The notes under the pieces are model-generated. The model made no database searches and was not told the DNA's origin. It saw only the letters and a program-made list of their open reading frames with translations. Shown here in pieces: positions 1 through 7,914 of a stretch of 64,000 bases of DNA. Position 1 is the stretch's first letter. Every line of letters begins with the position of its first letter. Source of the stretch: Agrobacterium albertimagni AOL15. Lineage in GTDB: Bacteria > Pseudomonadota > Alphaproteobacteria > Rhizobiales > Rhizobiaceae. The position numbers and the translations under genes were made by a program. The stretch lies in the NCBI RefSeq assembly GCF_000300855.1, contig NZ_ALJF01000010.1, positions 186,001 to 250,000 of the forward strand, read 5' to 3'.

Positions 1-5
1 GGCAT

Positions 6-33
6 AAAAAAAGGCCAGGCAATTTGCCTGACC
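6..33 (-). terminator. Rho-independent terminator of the cold-shock gene
   Basis: On the minus strand a GC-rich inverted repeat (arms around the GCCTGGCC and GGTCAGGC ends) is followed by a run of seven T. It lies about 70 bp after the stop of the cold-shock gene and faces the right way to end its transcript. Confidence 0.8.
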
Positions 34-105
34 TTCATTGGTCTCATGGGTTTCGCGCTCTCACACTGCCAGTACATCCGTGGTCAGGGGAAAGCAGATC
101 CCAAA

Positions 106-315
106 TCAGGCTGCTTGAAGATTGCAGGCCGACATCTTGCCCGACTTGTTGTCGCGCTCCATGTCGTAAGACAACTTCTGGCCTTCGACGATTTCGCGCA
201 TGCCAGCGCGTTCGACAGCCGAGATGTGGACGAATGCGTCCGGGCCGCCGTTGTCAGGCTGAATGAAGCCGAAGCCCTTGGTGGAATTGAACCATTTTAC
301 TGTGCCAGTGGTCAT
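106..315 (-). CDS. Cold-shock protein, CspA family
   Basis: A 69-residue single OB-fold nucleic-acid-binding protein of the CspA family, which act as RNA chaperones and antiterminators. The two RNA-binding motifs are visible: KWFNSTKGFGFI (RNP1, residues 7-18) and DAFVHIS (RNP2, 26-32). The start at 315 is preceded by an AGGG Shine-Dalgarno sequence; an in-frame extension to 432 lacks a ribosome binding site and family similarity. The gene has its own promoter with a leader of about 135 nt, as is usual for csp genes, and a strong terminator. Which rhizobial csp paralog it is, and whether it is cold-induced, cannot be told. Confidence 0.95.
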   Translation of the reverse strand: MTTGTVKWFNSTKGFGFIQPDNGGPDAFVHISAVERAGMREIVEGQKLSYDMERDNKSGKMSACNLQAA

Positions 316-459
316 GATGAACCCTTTCGTAGCAATAGGAGGTACCACAGCGCGATTGCGCAGCGGATGGTGATAGCGATGCTTTAAAGGGAGGGTTCGT
401 TCAGGGCGCGGTGCTACACGCGCAATAACCAAAGCTCAGCAGCAAAATATCGATAGTTC

Positions 460-488
460 TATGTATTGGAGTTCCAGAAGTTTGTCAA
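460..488 (-). promoter_or_regulatory. Candidate sigma-70 promoter of the cold-shock gene
   Basis: A perfect TTGACA -35 box (488-483, minus strand) is followed after 17 nt by TACATA (465-460), which matches the -10 consensus only partly. Transcription would start near 452 and give a leader of about 137 nt before the csp ATG. Confidence 0.45.
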
Positions 489-751
489 CCTTTTGGTTAC
501 GTCGTGGTCGAATTCAATTTTCGGTGGTCCCGGGGTGGCGTATCAGGCGAGGGGTATCTCGGCCGGAATTTCTTTGATTGGGGGCGGGGCCTTCCGCGTA
601 TCGTGGGAGCGACTGATGACGCAAGCAAAGAAACTCTGGAACAAAAGTCTTGGACATGCGTTGACGTGGCGAAGATCAGCGTCTGCGGTTCGCTTCCTTC
701 CGACACGTGCGATGGCGACACGGAGTCTATAATTCCGCTGATCGGATATCT
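489..751. other. Intergenic region without a recognised gene
   Basis: The divergent gap between csp and the PRC-barrel gene is about 435 bp in all. Apart from the csp leader and promoter I see no convincing coding region, tRNA or repeat. The short open frames here have no ribosome binding site and no recognisable product. Confidence 0.5.
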
Positions 752-1543
752 ATGACACGCTTGAGATCTATTGCCGCCGGCGCATTCCTGCTGGCGATGA
801 GCCCACACGCGAGCTGGGCTGCCTGCAACATATCGGACGCCCAACTGGAAGAGGCTGTCCTCGAAAACGCTGAACTACGCGCTCCCCAAAACCGTTACCT
901 CGTTCATGATCTGCGCGCCTTGAGAGACGCTGCCTTCCTGCTTTGGAACTATGGGCTTGAGGAGGATTGTGAACGCCTCGTCGGCAATATCAAGGAGCTG
1001 ATTGCCGCGCCGCATATGGGGAGCCTTGGCACAAATGATGAAGATGAAGCCGATCAGCAACTCGCGGCCGGTGAACCGCAGTGGCACCGTTTGGGCCAGA
1101 TCAAGGGTACTCGAGGCGAACCCGGTGAAGACGCACTGGTCAGCATCAACGACCTCGATCCAGGTCTGTTGGCGAGTGAGATCATCGGAGCTGAGGTGCG
1201 CACCTCGGATGACATGATCGTCGGGGAAGTCCGCAACGTCGTGATCGGCACGAAGGACCGGTGGGATTACGTGATCGTCGCATCGGACGGCTTCTTCGTA
1301 GCAGGCAAGAACAGTCTTGTGGTCCCGCTTCGCTATCTCGTGATCGATCAGAAACGCAAAAGCTTTTTCCTGCGGATATCGAACGACCAGGTGAAGGCGG
1401 TCCCGCTCATGCCGGATCAGGACTATAACTGGCTGGCCGACGAAACATGGCGCGCCACCAATGACGCGATCTTTCAAAGTCTCATTCCGGACGTCGCGGA
1501 AAACACCGCACAGCCTTTACCGACGGAAGGCAGCACAGAGTGA
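752..1543 (+). CDS. Secreted PRC-barrel domain protein
   Basis: A 263-residue protein with a cleavable signal peptide (about residues 1-23, ending SWA|AC), so probably periplasmic. Residues about 130-205 look like a PRC-barrel: an LLASEIIGAEVRTSDD start followed by VGEVRNVVIG and a strand-rich region ending VVPLRYL. PRC-barrels are small beta domains found in RimM and photosynthetic reaction-centre H subunits and as stand-alone periplasmic proteins. The start at 752 was chosen because the signal peptide begins there. Its stop overlaps the GTG start of the receiver gene, so the two are translationally coupled. Specific function unknown. Confidence 0.75.
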   Translation: MTRLRSIAAGAFLLAMSPHASWAACNISDAQLEEAVLENAELRAPQNRYLVHDLRALRDAAFLLWNYGLEEDCERLVGNIKELIAAPHMGSLGTNDEDEADQQLAAGEPQWHRLGQIKGTRGEPGEDALVSINDLDPGLLASEIIGAEVRTSDDMIVGEVRNVVIGTKDRWDYVIVASDGFFVAGKNSLVVPLRYLVIDQKRKSFFLRISNDQVKAVPLMPDQDYNWLADETWRATNDAIFQSLIPDVAENTAQPLPTEGSTE

Positions 1544-1938
1544 ACGATCATCGGAAGATCGTGCTGCTGGTCGAAGACGAACCACTGATTGCCATGGTCG
1601 GATGCGATATGATGCAGGACCTCGGCTTCGAGGTTCTGGAAGCGCGCACCGAGTTGGAGGCTCTGGCTGTCCTGGGTGTTGAGAAAGGCGTCAGTCTCCT
1701 GTTTGCCGACATCGATCTTGCCGATGGTTCGTCGGGCATGGATCTGGCGCGTGAATTCTCGCGGCTCTGTCCAGGTGTCCCTATCATCATTACATCCGGC
1801 CGCTTCCGCCCGTCCGCTCTCCCCCCTGGCGCTCGCTTCTTGCCGAAGCCTTATTCGGATCACGATCTGGCCGCAGCAACCCTACCCGACACAGGCATGA
1901 GTAGGCGGCACCGCGATCTGGAGTTGGCGTTAGTATAA
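1540..1938 (+). CDS. Single-domain response regulator (CheY-like receiver)
   Basis: A 132-residue stand-alone receiver domain. The acidic pocket is E12-D13, the likely phosphoacceptor is D57 in FADIDL, and the conserved lysine is in LPKPY (about residue 103). There is no output domain, so it would act by binding a partner or as a phosphate sink in a phosphorelay. It starts with GTG inside the stop codon of the PRC-barrel gene (4-nt overlap). No kinase is adjacent; the nearest one (6.5-7.9 kb, opposite strand) has its own regulator. This receiver type is common in rhizobia, often linked to HWE/HisKA2 kinases. Confidence 0.85.
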   Translation: MNDHRKIVLLVEDEPLIAMVGCDMMQDLGFEVLEARTELEALAVLGVEKGVSLLFADIDLADGSSGMDLAREFSRLCPGVPIIITSGRFRPSALPPGARFLPKPYSDHDLAAATLPDTGMSRRHRDLELALV

Positions 1939-2073
1939 AGTCATGGCGCGGGGCGCGTGCCTCCAAATGACGATCAAGGGTCCCCTCACGGACCCGATGC
2001 GGAAATGATTTCCATACGGCGCCTCAACTCGGTCGCTCATCATCTCACCTGATGTCAACAGCCCAACAGGGCG

Positions 2074-2103
2074 TTGACAAAAACCTGCGCGATGCCATAT
2101 CGG
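2074..2103 (+). promoter_or_regulatory. Candidate promoter of the fluoride operon
   Basis: A perfect TTGACA (2074-2079) is followed after 18 nt by TATCGG, a weak -10 box. The predicted start near 2108-2112 lies just before the riboswitch aptamer. Confidence 0.45.
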
Positions 2104-2120
2104 TTTTGTACGGTAATGGA

Positions 2121-2176
2121 TTCTGCCGGGCATCAAGCCAAACCGCTTCCCCGATGAAGCTGATGACTCCTACTCA
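2121..2176 (+). ncRNA. Fluoride riboswitch (crcB motif) aptamer
   Basis: The segment carries the hallmarks of the crcB RNA motif in order: a GGGCATCAAGCC hairpin, the AAACCGC joining strand, a GCTTC/GAAGC stem, and the conserved 3' element CTGATGACTCCTAC (2160-2173). It sits 95-150 nt upstream of a CLC-F/CrcB operon, the typical target. Fluoride binding to this aptamer switches downstream genes on. The exact ends were set by eye. Confidence 0.85.
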
Positions 2177-2204
2177 GCGCAAGATACGCGAAGGAGTAGA
2201 GTCG
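2163..2204 (+). promoter_or_regulatory. Riboswitch expression-platform hairpin
   Basis: GACTCCTACTC (2164-2174) can pair with GAGTAGAGTC (2194-2203), giving a stem of about 10 bp with one bulged base. This stem uses the conserved 3' part of the aptamer, so aptamer and hairpin should exclude each other. No clean U-run follows directly, so the mechanism (termination or translation control) is not settled by sequence. Confidence 0.55.
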
Positions 2205-2268
2205 TGCCTATAAGTCAAAGTCCGTTCCTTTTTCCTCAGATCTCCTTTGATCATGGAGCGTCCTTCGC

Positions 2269-4083
2269 ATGACGCCCATCTCGATTTTCGGTCTCCGTCT
2301 CCAGCAAATCCGCAGCCTTGCCAAATGGATCGTCATCGTCGTCCCGATGGCGATGGCCGTTGGATCGGTCGTTGCCCTTTTCCTCTGGAGCCTCGACCGC
2401 GCCACCGAATTGCGTTTCGAGTTCCCGTGGCTGATCTACTTCATGCCGGTGGCGGGCTTCGCCATGGTCTGGGCCTATGGCAAATTCGCCAAGGCGGCCG
2501 AAGGTGGCAACAACCTCATTGTCGATCAGATCCACGAGCCCGGCGGCGGCGTCCCGTTGCGCATGGCTCCGTTCATCCTGGTCACAACCGTCCTCACGCA
2601 TCTGGTCGGTGGTTCGGCTGGCCGTGAGGGGACCGCGGTCCAACTCGGCGGAAGCCTCGCCAGCGCCTTCGGCAAGCTGTTCAGACTGGCGCCTGCAGAC
2701 ATCCGGATTCTTCTGATGGCCGGTATTGCCGCAGGCTTTGGCGCAGTCTTTGGAACGCCCATCGCAGGCGCGGTGTTTGCGCTTGAAGTTCTGACCATCG
2801 GGCGGATCCAGTACGAGGCGCTGCTCCCCTCTCTGCTCGCCGCCATCGTCGCCGACTGGACCTGCCATGCCTGGAGCATCGGCCATGTTCAGTATTCGAT
2901 CGTCTATCTTGCAGCCGAAGGGGTCGGCTTTCATCTCGATGCGCTGCTGATGCTGAAAGTGGTAATTGCCGGGGTCGCCTTCGGTATTGCCGCCCACTTC
3001 TTCGCCGAACTCTCGCATCTTGCGTCATCCGCCTACAAGGCGATCCTGCCCTATGCGCCGCTGCGGCCGGTGCTGGCGAGCGCGATCCTGATCGGTCTCG
3101 TCTATGTTCTGGGTACGCGCGAATATCTCGGCCTTGGCGTCTGGTCGCCAAACCCTGAGGACGCAACCATTCTCGGTTTCTTCCGGCCCGACCATGTCGA
3201 TTACTGGAGCTGGGCGTGGAAGGGCCTCTTCACCATCGTGACACTGAGTGCGGGCTTCAAGGGCGGCGAGGTGACACCGCTCTTCTTCATCGGTGCTGCT
3301 CTCGGCAGTGCCGTCGCCGGCGTGCTTGGCGCCCCGCCGGACCTGTTTGCAGCGCTCGGTTTTGTCGCCGTCTTCGCGGGCGCGACCAATACGCCGCTCG
3401 CCTGCATGATCATGGGGATCGAGCTCTTTGGAGCGACCCATTCCGTCTACATCGCGGTCGCCTGCTTCGTTGCCTATCTCTGCAGTGGCCATTCCAGCAT
3501 CTATCTCTCGCAGCGGGTCGGCGTGCCGAAGACGGCCGCCGCCAACGACATTCCCCCTGATATCTCCGTCCGCCACATGCGTGAGATGAGCGCCCAGGCC
3601 AGAGGCGACCTCCTGGCGCAGGTGCGTTTGCGCTCGCTTCGGACAACCGCAAACCTTGCAGAAAGGCCCATCGTCATGACTAGCCACAAGCTTTCTTCGC
3701 GCGAGATCGGGATGGTTCGCATCTATATGAAGCCTCGTGAGAAGGCGCATGGCACGGGCGGGTGGTTCGGCGGCGGCAGGCCGCTCTATCGGGAACTGGT
3801 CGTGCAGGCGAAGGCTGCCGGCATCATGAACGCCGTCGCGCACCGTACCCATTTCGGCTATTCCAACAGCGGCAAGCTGCAGGACGAAGGTTTCGAGATC
3901 CCGAACCCGGATCTCACCATGTGTGTCGAGCTCATCGCTGACCGCGCGTTGCTCGAAGAATTCTGCCGGACCCACGGTGCGCTCTTGAAGAACAAGGTCA
4001 TCATCTACAAGCACATCGAGCACTGGGACGTGCTGGATCATGCGCTGAAGACCGAAGATGCGCTGTCGGACACCGCGCGGTGA
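2269..4083 (+). CDS. CLC-family fluoride/proton antiporter with C-terminal DUF190 domain
   Basis: A 604-residue inner-membrane protein. Residues 1-420 form a CLC channel/antiporter fold with about ten or more hydrophobic helices. The filter-region motif GREGT (about residue 122), [14 protein letters not shown] and [14 protein letters not shown] fit the CLC-F clade, which expels fluoride, rather than chloride CLCs with GSGIP. Residues about 480-595 ([10 protein letters not shown], then [15 protein letters not shown] and [10 protein letters not shown]) resemble DUF190, a PII-like small domain usually encoded as a separate gene beside crcB. A GGAG ribosome binding site precedes the ATG. The fluoride riboswitch upstream and crcB downstream strongly support fluoride export. 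The fusion is unusual, and the DUF190 assignment rests on motif reading. Confidence 0.9.
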   Translation: MTPISIFGLRLQQIRSLAKWIVIVVPMAMAVGSVVALFLWSLDRATELRFEFPWLIYFMPVAGFAMVWAYGKFAKAAEGGNNLIVDQIHEPGGGVPLRMAPFILVTTVLTHLVGGSAGREGTAVQLGGSLASAFGKLFRLAPADIRILLMAGIAAGFGAVFGTPIAGAVFALEVLTIGRIQYEALLPSLLAAIVADWTCHAWSIGHVQYSIVYLAAEGVGFHLDALLMLKVVIAGVAFGIAAHFFAELSHLASSAYKAILPYAPLRPVLASAILIGLVYVLGTREYLGLGVWSPNPEDATILGFFRPDHVDYWSWAWKGLFTIVTLSAGFKGGEVTPLFFIGAALGSAVAGVLGAPPDLFAALGFVAVFAGATNTPLACMIMGIELFGATHSVYIAVACFVAYLCSGHSSIYLSQRVGVPKTAAANDIPPDISVRHMREMSAQARGDLLAQVRLRSLRTTANLAERPIVMTSHKLSSREIGMVRIYMKPREKAHGTGGWFGGGRPLYRELVVQAKAAGIMNAVAHRTHFGYSNSGKLQDEGFEIPNPDLTMCVELIADRALLEEFCRTHGALLKNKVIIYKHIEHWDVLDHALKTEDALSDTAR

Positions 4084-4093
4084 GGACCTGACC

Positions 4094-4477
4094 ATGCCCT
4101 ACCTGATCGTCTTCCTCGGAGCAGGTTTCGGGGGTGCCGCGCGTCACGCGGTCAATGCGGCGGCCGCCCGGATGCTGGGTTTCGGTTTTCCGTGGGGAAC
4201 GCTCGCCGTCAACATCCTCGGCTCCATCACCATGGGGCTGCTGACGGAGTTCTTCGTGGTTCGCACAGGCCTGCCGCAGGAGCTGCGCCTGTTCATGACG
4301 ACCGGGCTTCTCGGCGGGTTCACGACCTTCTCCACTTTCTCGCTGGACACGGTCACCCTCTGGGAGCGTGGACAGTGGGGGCTTGCAGCAGGCTATGTCG
4401 CTACATCGCTGGTGGTATCAATGGTCGGCCTCTTCCTTGGACTTTCCCTCATCCGTCTGACAGGCCACGGGAGCTGA
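4094..4477 (+). CDS. crcB: Fluoride channel CrcB/Fluc
   Basis: A 127-residue protein with four hydrophobic segments, the usual Fluc size. Fluc proteins form dual-topology dimers that conduct fluoride out of the cell. Signatures seen: GAGFGGAARH near the N-terminus, GTLAVNILGS (the pore Asn region), and GLLGGFTTFSTFS with the Phe-box and Na+-site Thr/Ser residues. It starts 10 bp after the CLC gene with a GAGG ribosome binding site, and its stop overlaps the start of the next gene by one base, so it is cotranscribed. Having both CLC-F and Fluc in one operon gives two independent fluoride exit routes. Confidence 0.95.
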   Translation: MPYLIVFLGAGFGGAARHAVNAAAARMLGFGFPWGTLAVNILGSITMGLLTEFFVVRTGLPQELRLFMTTGLLGGFTTFSTFSLDTVTLWERGQWGLAAGYVATSLVVSMVGLFLGLSLIRLTGHGS

Positions 4478-4917
4478 TGATGAAGACCTTTCTCACGAGC
4501 TGGCCGTTCTGGGCGCTTCTATCGGCGGGATTTGCGGCGCTTACCGCGATTTTCGCCAAGGTCGGCATCGAGAACGTCAATTCCGATTTTGCCACCTTCT
4601 TCCGCACGATCGTGATCCTCATGGCGGCTGGCCTGATGCTGTACATCACGGGCAACTGGCAGGAACCGTCCACCGTCTCGCCTCGGACCTGGCTCTTCCT
4701 GGTCCTCTCCGGACTTGCCACCGGCGCATCATGGATTTGCTACTTCCGGGCACTGAAGCTCGGAGATGCCGCCCGCGTTGCCCCCATCGACAAACTCTCC
4801 GTCGTCTTCGTCTCAGTCTTCGCCGTGCTGTTTCTCGGGGAGCGCCTGTCACTCCCGAACTGGCTTGGTGTCGTCATGATCGGGGTTGGAGCCGTGCTCG
4901 TGGCGTACAGGGCGTAA
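4477..4917 (+). CDS. Small EamA-type transporter (single domain)
   Basis: A 146-residue membrane protein with about five hydrophobic helices, matching one EamA repeat (drug/metabolite transporter superfamily); classical members carry two repeats and ten helices. Conserved EamA features are GLATGASWICYFRALKLGDAA and the PIDKLSVVFVSVFAVLFLGERL stretch near the C-terminus. A one-domain protein must pair with itself or a partner. It begins at the crcB stop (TGATG; a second ATG follows at 4480), so it is translationally coupled in the fluoride operon. Substrate is unknown; operon position suggests a role in fluoride stress. Confidence 0.85.
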   Translation: MMKTFLTSWPFWALLSAGFAALTAIFAKVGIENVNSDFATFFRTIVILMAAGLMLYITGNWQEPSTVSPRTWLFLVLSGLATGASWICYFRALKLGDAARVAPIDKLSVVFVSVFAVLFLGERLSLPNWLGVVMIGVGAVLVAYRA

Positions 4918-4952
4918 GGCGACCAAACACTTCAAGGGGGGAGCAATGCTCG

Positions 4953-5138
4953 ATGCTGAAGGAAGAATGTCTATGGCGCGAGTGGTACGCCTGGTTTCCC
5001 ATCATGCCGGTCGATGATCATCTCTTCTGGCTGGAGCAGGTCTGGCGACGGCGGAACCCCCAAACTGGACGATGGGAATATCGATCATTCCGATCAGACA
5101 GAGAAAAAGAAATCGAAGATTCCGACCGCCCCATTTAG
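4953..5138 (+). CDS. Small Trp-rich hypothetical protein in the fluoride operon
   Basis: A possible 61-residue protein, rich in Trp and charged residues (LWREWYAWFP, FWLEQVWRRR) and ending in an acidic/basic tail. It has no signal peptide or membrane helix. A GGGGGGAG purine run ends about 10 nt before the ATG. It lies between the EamA and enolase genes on the same strand, so it is probably cotranscribed. I do not recognise a named domain. A competing start at 4946 in another frame gives only about 23 residues. Confidence 0.6.
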   Translation: MLKEECLWREWYAWFPIMPVDDHLFWLEQVWRRRNPQTGRWEYRSFRSDREKEIEDSDRPI

Positions 5139-5189
5139 GCGGTGACAATTGTCCATAAGGTCAGCCACTCGGCAACAGAAGTTACATCC

Positions 5190-6455
5190 ATGAGAGCCTC
5201 TATTGAAAACATCACTGCCTTGGAAATTCTGGATTCCCGTGGGAATCCGACCCTTCGCGTCAGTGTTCACCTCGATAATGGGATTGTGGGCACAGCGTCC
5301 GTCCCTTCCGGGGCGTCAACGGGAGCGAACGAGGCCGTGGAACTTCGGGACGGAGACCCCGACCGATACGGCGGCAAGGGCGTTCGCAAGGCGGTCGACA
5401 ACGTCAACCGGCGGATTGCCCCTCTCCTGAAGGGACATGACCCTTCGCATCAGGCGGCACTCGACGCGGCAATGATCGAACTCGATGGCTCGCCCAACAA
5501 ATCCGAGCTTGGCGCCAACGCGATCCTTGGGGTCTCCCAGGCTCTCAGCCGTGCCGCAGCCGAGAGCCACGGTTTGCCGCTTTATGCCTATCTGGGTGGT
5601 GTCGGTGCCTTTCATCTCCCCATCCCCATGATGAACGTCCTCAACGGTGGCAAGCACGCGGACTCCGGCATGGATTTCCAGGAATTTATGCTCTATCCGC
5701 ACGGCGCGCCGACATTCACTGAAGCCCTCCGCTATGGGGCCGAGACATTCCATGCATTGAAGAGCCTCCTGTCGAAGCGAGGCCTCAGCACCAGTGTCGG
5801 TGACGAAGGCGGGTTTGCACCGAAGCTCAAAAGCAATGAAGAGGCCTGCGAGCTCATTGTCGAGGCGATCGAGGCCGCAGGGTTTCGGCCTGGCGAAGAC
5901 ATAGCCATCGCCCTTGATCCGGCCGCCAGTTCGTTTTTTGAGGGCGGCCTCTATCGACTGACGCGAAGCGGCCAAGGCAACAAGACATCCGAAGAGATGG
6001 TCAGCCTGTTCGAGACCTGGGTCAAAAGATTCCCGATCGTCTCCATCGAAGACAGCCACGATGAGAATGACTGGGACGGCTACAAGGCCATCACCAAGTC
6101 GCTCGGCAATCAGATACAGATCGTCGGCGACGACAATCTCGTCACCAATACCCGTTTCATCGCGAAAGGCATCGAGGAGAAGGCCTGCAATGCGGCTCTG
6201 ATCAAGCTCAACCAGATCGGAACCGTGACGGAAACGATCAGCGCCATCCAGCTCTGCCGGAAGGCAGGATGGAACTACGTCATCTCGCACCGCTCCGGTG
6301 AGACCGAGGACAGTTTCATTGCCGATTTCGCGGTGGCCATGGGGGGAGGGCAGATCAAGACAGGCTCGGCCTCGCGCTCGGACCGCATTTCGAAATATAA
6401 CCGTCTCTTGGAAATCGAGGCGGAGCTTGGCGGCGCAGCCCGGTTCGGGGCATGA
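5190..6455 (+). CDS. eno: Enolase paralog (phosphopyruvate hydratase)
   Basis: A 421-residue enolase, converting 2-phosphoglycerate to phosphoenolpyruvate in glycolysis. The catalytic and Mg-binding set appears intact: DFQEF and GAETFH acidic residues, [17 protein letters not shown] (Asp), [10 protein letters not shown] (Glu), VGDDNLVTN (Asp), IKLNQIGT (Lys), SHRSGETED (His) and QIKTGS (Lys). Several loops differ from the usual housekeeping forms (SHDEND, DDNLVTN, SASRSD), so this is probably a second copy, with the main eno elsewhere. The ATG at 5190 fits the family N-terminus, although its ribosome binding site is weak; GTG at 5142 is possible. Fluoride with phosphate inhibits enolase, so a copy in a fluoride operon probably offsets that block. 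Confidence 0.92.
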   Translation: MRASIENITALEILDSRGNPTLRVSVHLDNGIVGTASVPSGASTGANEAVELRDGDPDRYGGKGVRKAVDNVNRRIAPLLKGHDPSHQAALDAAMIELDGSPNKSELGANAILGVSQALSRAAAESHGLPLYAYLGGVGAFHLPIPMMNVLNGGKHADSGMDFQEFMLYPHGAPTFTEALRYGAETFHALKSLLSKRGLSTSVGDEGGFAPKLKSNEEACELIVEAIEAAGFRPGEDIAIALDPAASSFFEGGLYRLTRSGQGNKTSEEMVSLFETWVKRFPIVSIEDSHDENDWDGYKAITKSLGNQIQIVGDDNLVTNTRFIAKGIEEKACNAALIKLNQIGTVTETISAIQLCRKAGWNYVISHRSGETEDSFIADFAVAMGGGQIKTGSASRSDRISKYNRLLEIEAELGGAARFGA

Positions 6456-6561
6456 TGGCAGGCAAAACGCTCATGTTCTGGGTGTTTCGCTCACTGTAAC
6501 GCCTGGTAGCAAGCTCTCAGAAAACAATGCACGCCTTGGCCTCGTCGGCCCCGCATTTGCG

Positions 6562-7914
6562 CTATTGTTTTGGCGGCGGGAGTTCGAGCTCACACTCGAA
6601 CCCCGTGCGCTCGTCCGGCAGAGTTACGGCCCTCAGAAGCATCGTGCCGCTCATCTGCGCGATCAGTTTGTCGACGATCGCAAGACCGAGACCGGATCCC
6701 TGCTTGGTGGATGGGCCGCGCCTGAACCGTGACCGGTAAACATCGAGGTCGCGATCGAGGGGGACGGAAACAGCATTGGTCACCGTGATGCGTCCATCCG
6801 CCGAGATCGCGACCGTGATGGGTTCTCCGGCAGTGCCATAGCGGGCCGCGTTTTCCAGAAGGTTGTTGAAGGCAATCGCAAAGGCGTCGGGATCGACCGC
6901 TCGCATGAGCGCCGCCAGACCGGGTGCAGATCGCAACACGATCGGCGCGGCCTGATGCGAGCGCTGGAAGGTCTCGACCAGCAGCTTGACGAGCGATAAC
7001 AAATCTACGGGCGTGCTGGACAACCCGATGCCGGCTTCCGCGCGCGCAAGCTGCAGCAATTTTTCGAGTATTCGTGAGAGGCGGCGAAGTGCTTCCAACA
7101 CCCGATCTGCCCGCGACCTGTCATCTCGCTCAGTGAGTTGATCGGCGAGCAGTTCCATCTGGGCAAGAGCACCAGCGAGCGGTGTCCGCAATTCATGGGC
7201 ACTGTTGGCTGCAAGGTCTCGTTCGGCCTGCAGCGCGAGTTTCAATCGGTCGAGCAGCGTATTCACTGAACTGCTGATCGTCGCGATCTCTGTCGGGAGG
7301 CCCTGCAACACGATCGGCTCGAGATTGCTTCCGTCGCGTACGCTGATGGAGTCCCGCAGTTCGTTGACCGGCCTTGTCGCGCGCACGACGACCCAGCGGG
7401 TCGCGAACATGCCGAGTGGAAGGAGCAGCAGGATCGGCAACAATAGCGCGAGGGCGCTTTCGAGTGTGGCCTCGCGGCGATGCGCAAGCGAATCCGCCAC
7501 CTGTACGAAGAGTGTGTCGCTGACCGTCGCGATGGTGAAGATCCGCTTGTCATCGCCGCTCCAGAAGCCGGGCCTCAACGGCGCAGGATAAGGCTCCGTC
7601 CCGATATTGTGGGAGTGCAGCAGCACTTGTCCGGAGGCATCACGCACCTGGTAAGTGAGGTATTCATCCGTGGCGCCGGGATGAAGCGCCGCCACCTGGC
7701 TCGGCCCTGTGCCGTCGTCGCGGCGGATATAGTCGTCGACCACGAGCGGGGCGAGGCGTTCGGTGGTTTCCTGCAGCGCGCTGTCGAAAACTTCATCGAA
7801 CTCGGCACGCATGACATGAATGGAGAGCCCGACCGCGATGAACCAGAAGACAGCAAGCAAGACCGAGAGGGACAGGACGAGACGTCCGGTGAGGCTTCGG
7901 GGTTCAAGTCGCAT
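6562..7914 (-). CDS. Sensor histidine kinase, PmrB/QseC-like
   Basis: A 450-residue membrane kinase. Two hydrophobic helices (about residues 10-35 and 150-175) flank a periplasmic sensor region; a HAMP-like linker follows. The H box SAHELRTPLAG carries the phosphorylated His. The N box is FNNLLENAARYG and the G box is GSGLGLAIVDK. It overlaps the end of its regulator gene by 11 nt, so the two form an operon. The upstream eptA and dgkA genes on the same strand suggest that it senses envelope stress such as cationic peptides or metals, as PmrB does; this is inference from context. Confidence 0.9.
   Translation of the reverse strand: MRLEPRSLTGRLVLSLSVLLAVFWFIAVGLSIHVMRAEFDEVFDSALQETTERLAPLVVDDYIRRDDGTGPSQVAALHPGATDEYLTYQVRDASGQVLLHSHNIGTEPYPAPLRPGFWSGDDKRIFTIATVSDTLFVQVADSLAHRREATLESALALLLPILLLLPLGMFATRWVVVRATRPVNELRDSISVRDGSNLEPIVLQGLPTEIATISSSVNTLLDRLKLALQAERDLAANSAHELRTPLAGALAQMELLADQLTERDDRSRADRVLEALRRLSRILEKLLQLARAEAGIGLSSTPVDLLSLVKLLVETFQRSHQAAPIVLRSAPGLAALMRAVDPDAFAIAFNNLLENAARYGTAGEPITVAISADGRITVTNAVSVPLDRDLDVYRSRFRRGPSTKQGSGLGLAIVDKLIAQMSGTMLLRAVTLPDERTGFECELELPPPKQ

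Noticed and set aside
3025-4095. 356-codon minus-strand frame
   Set aside because: Antisense to the CLC gene in high-GC DNA; composition is His/Arg/Asp-rich with no domain.
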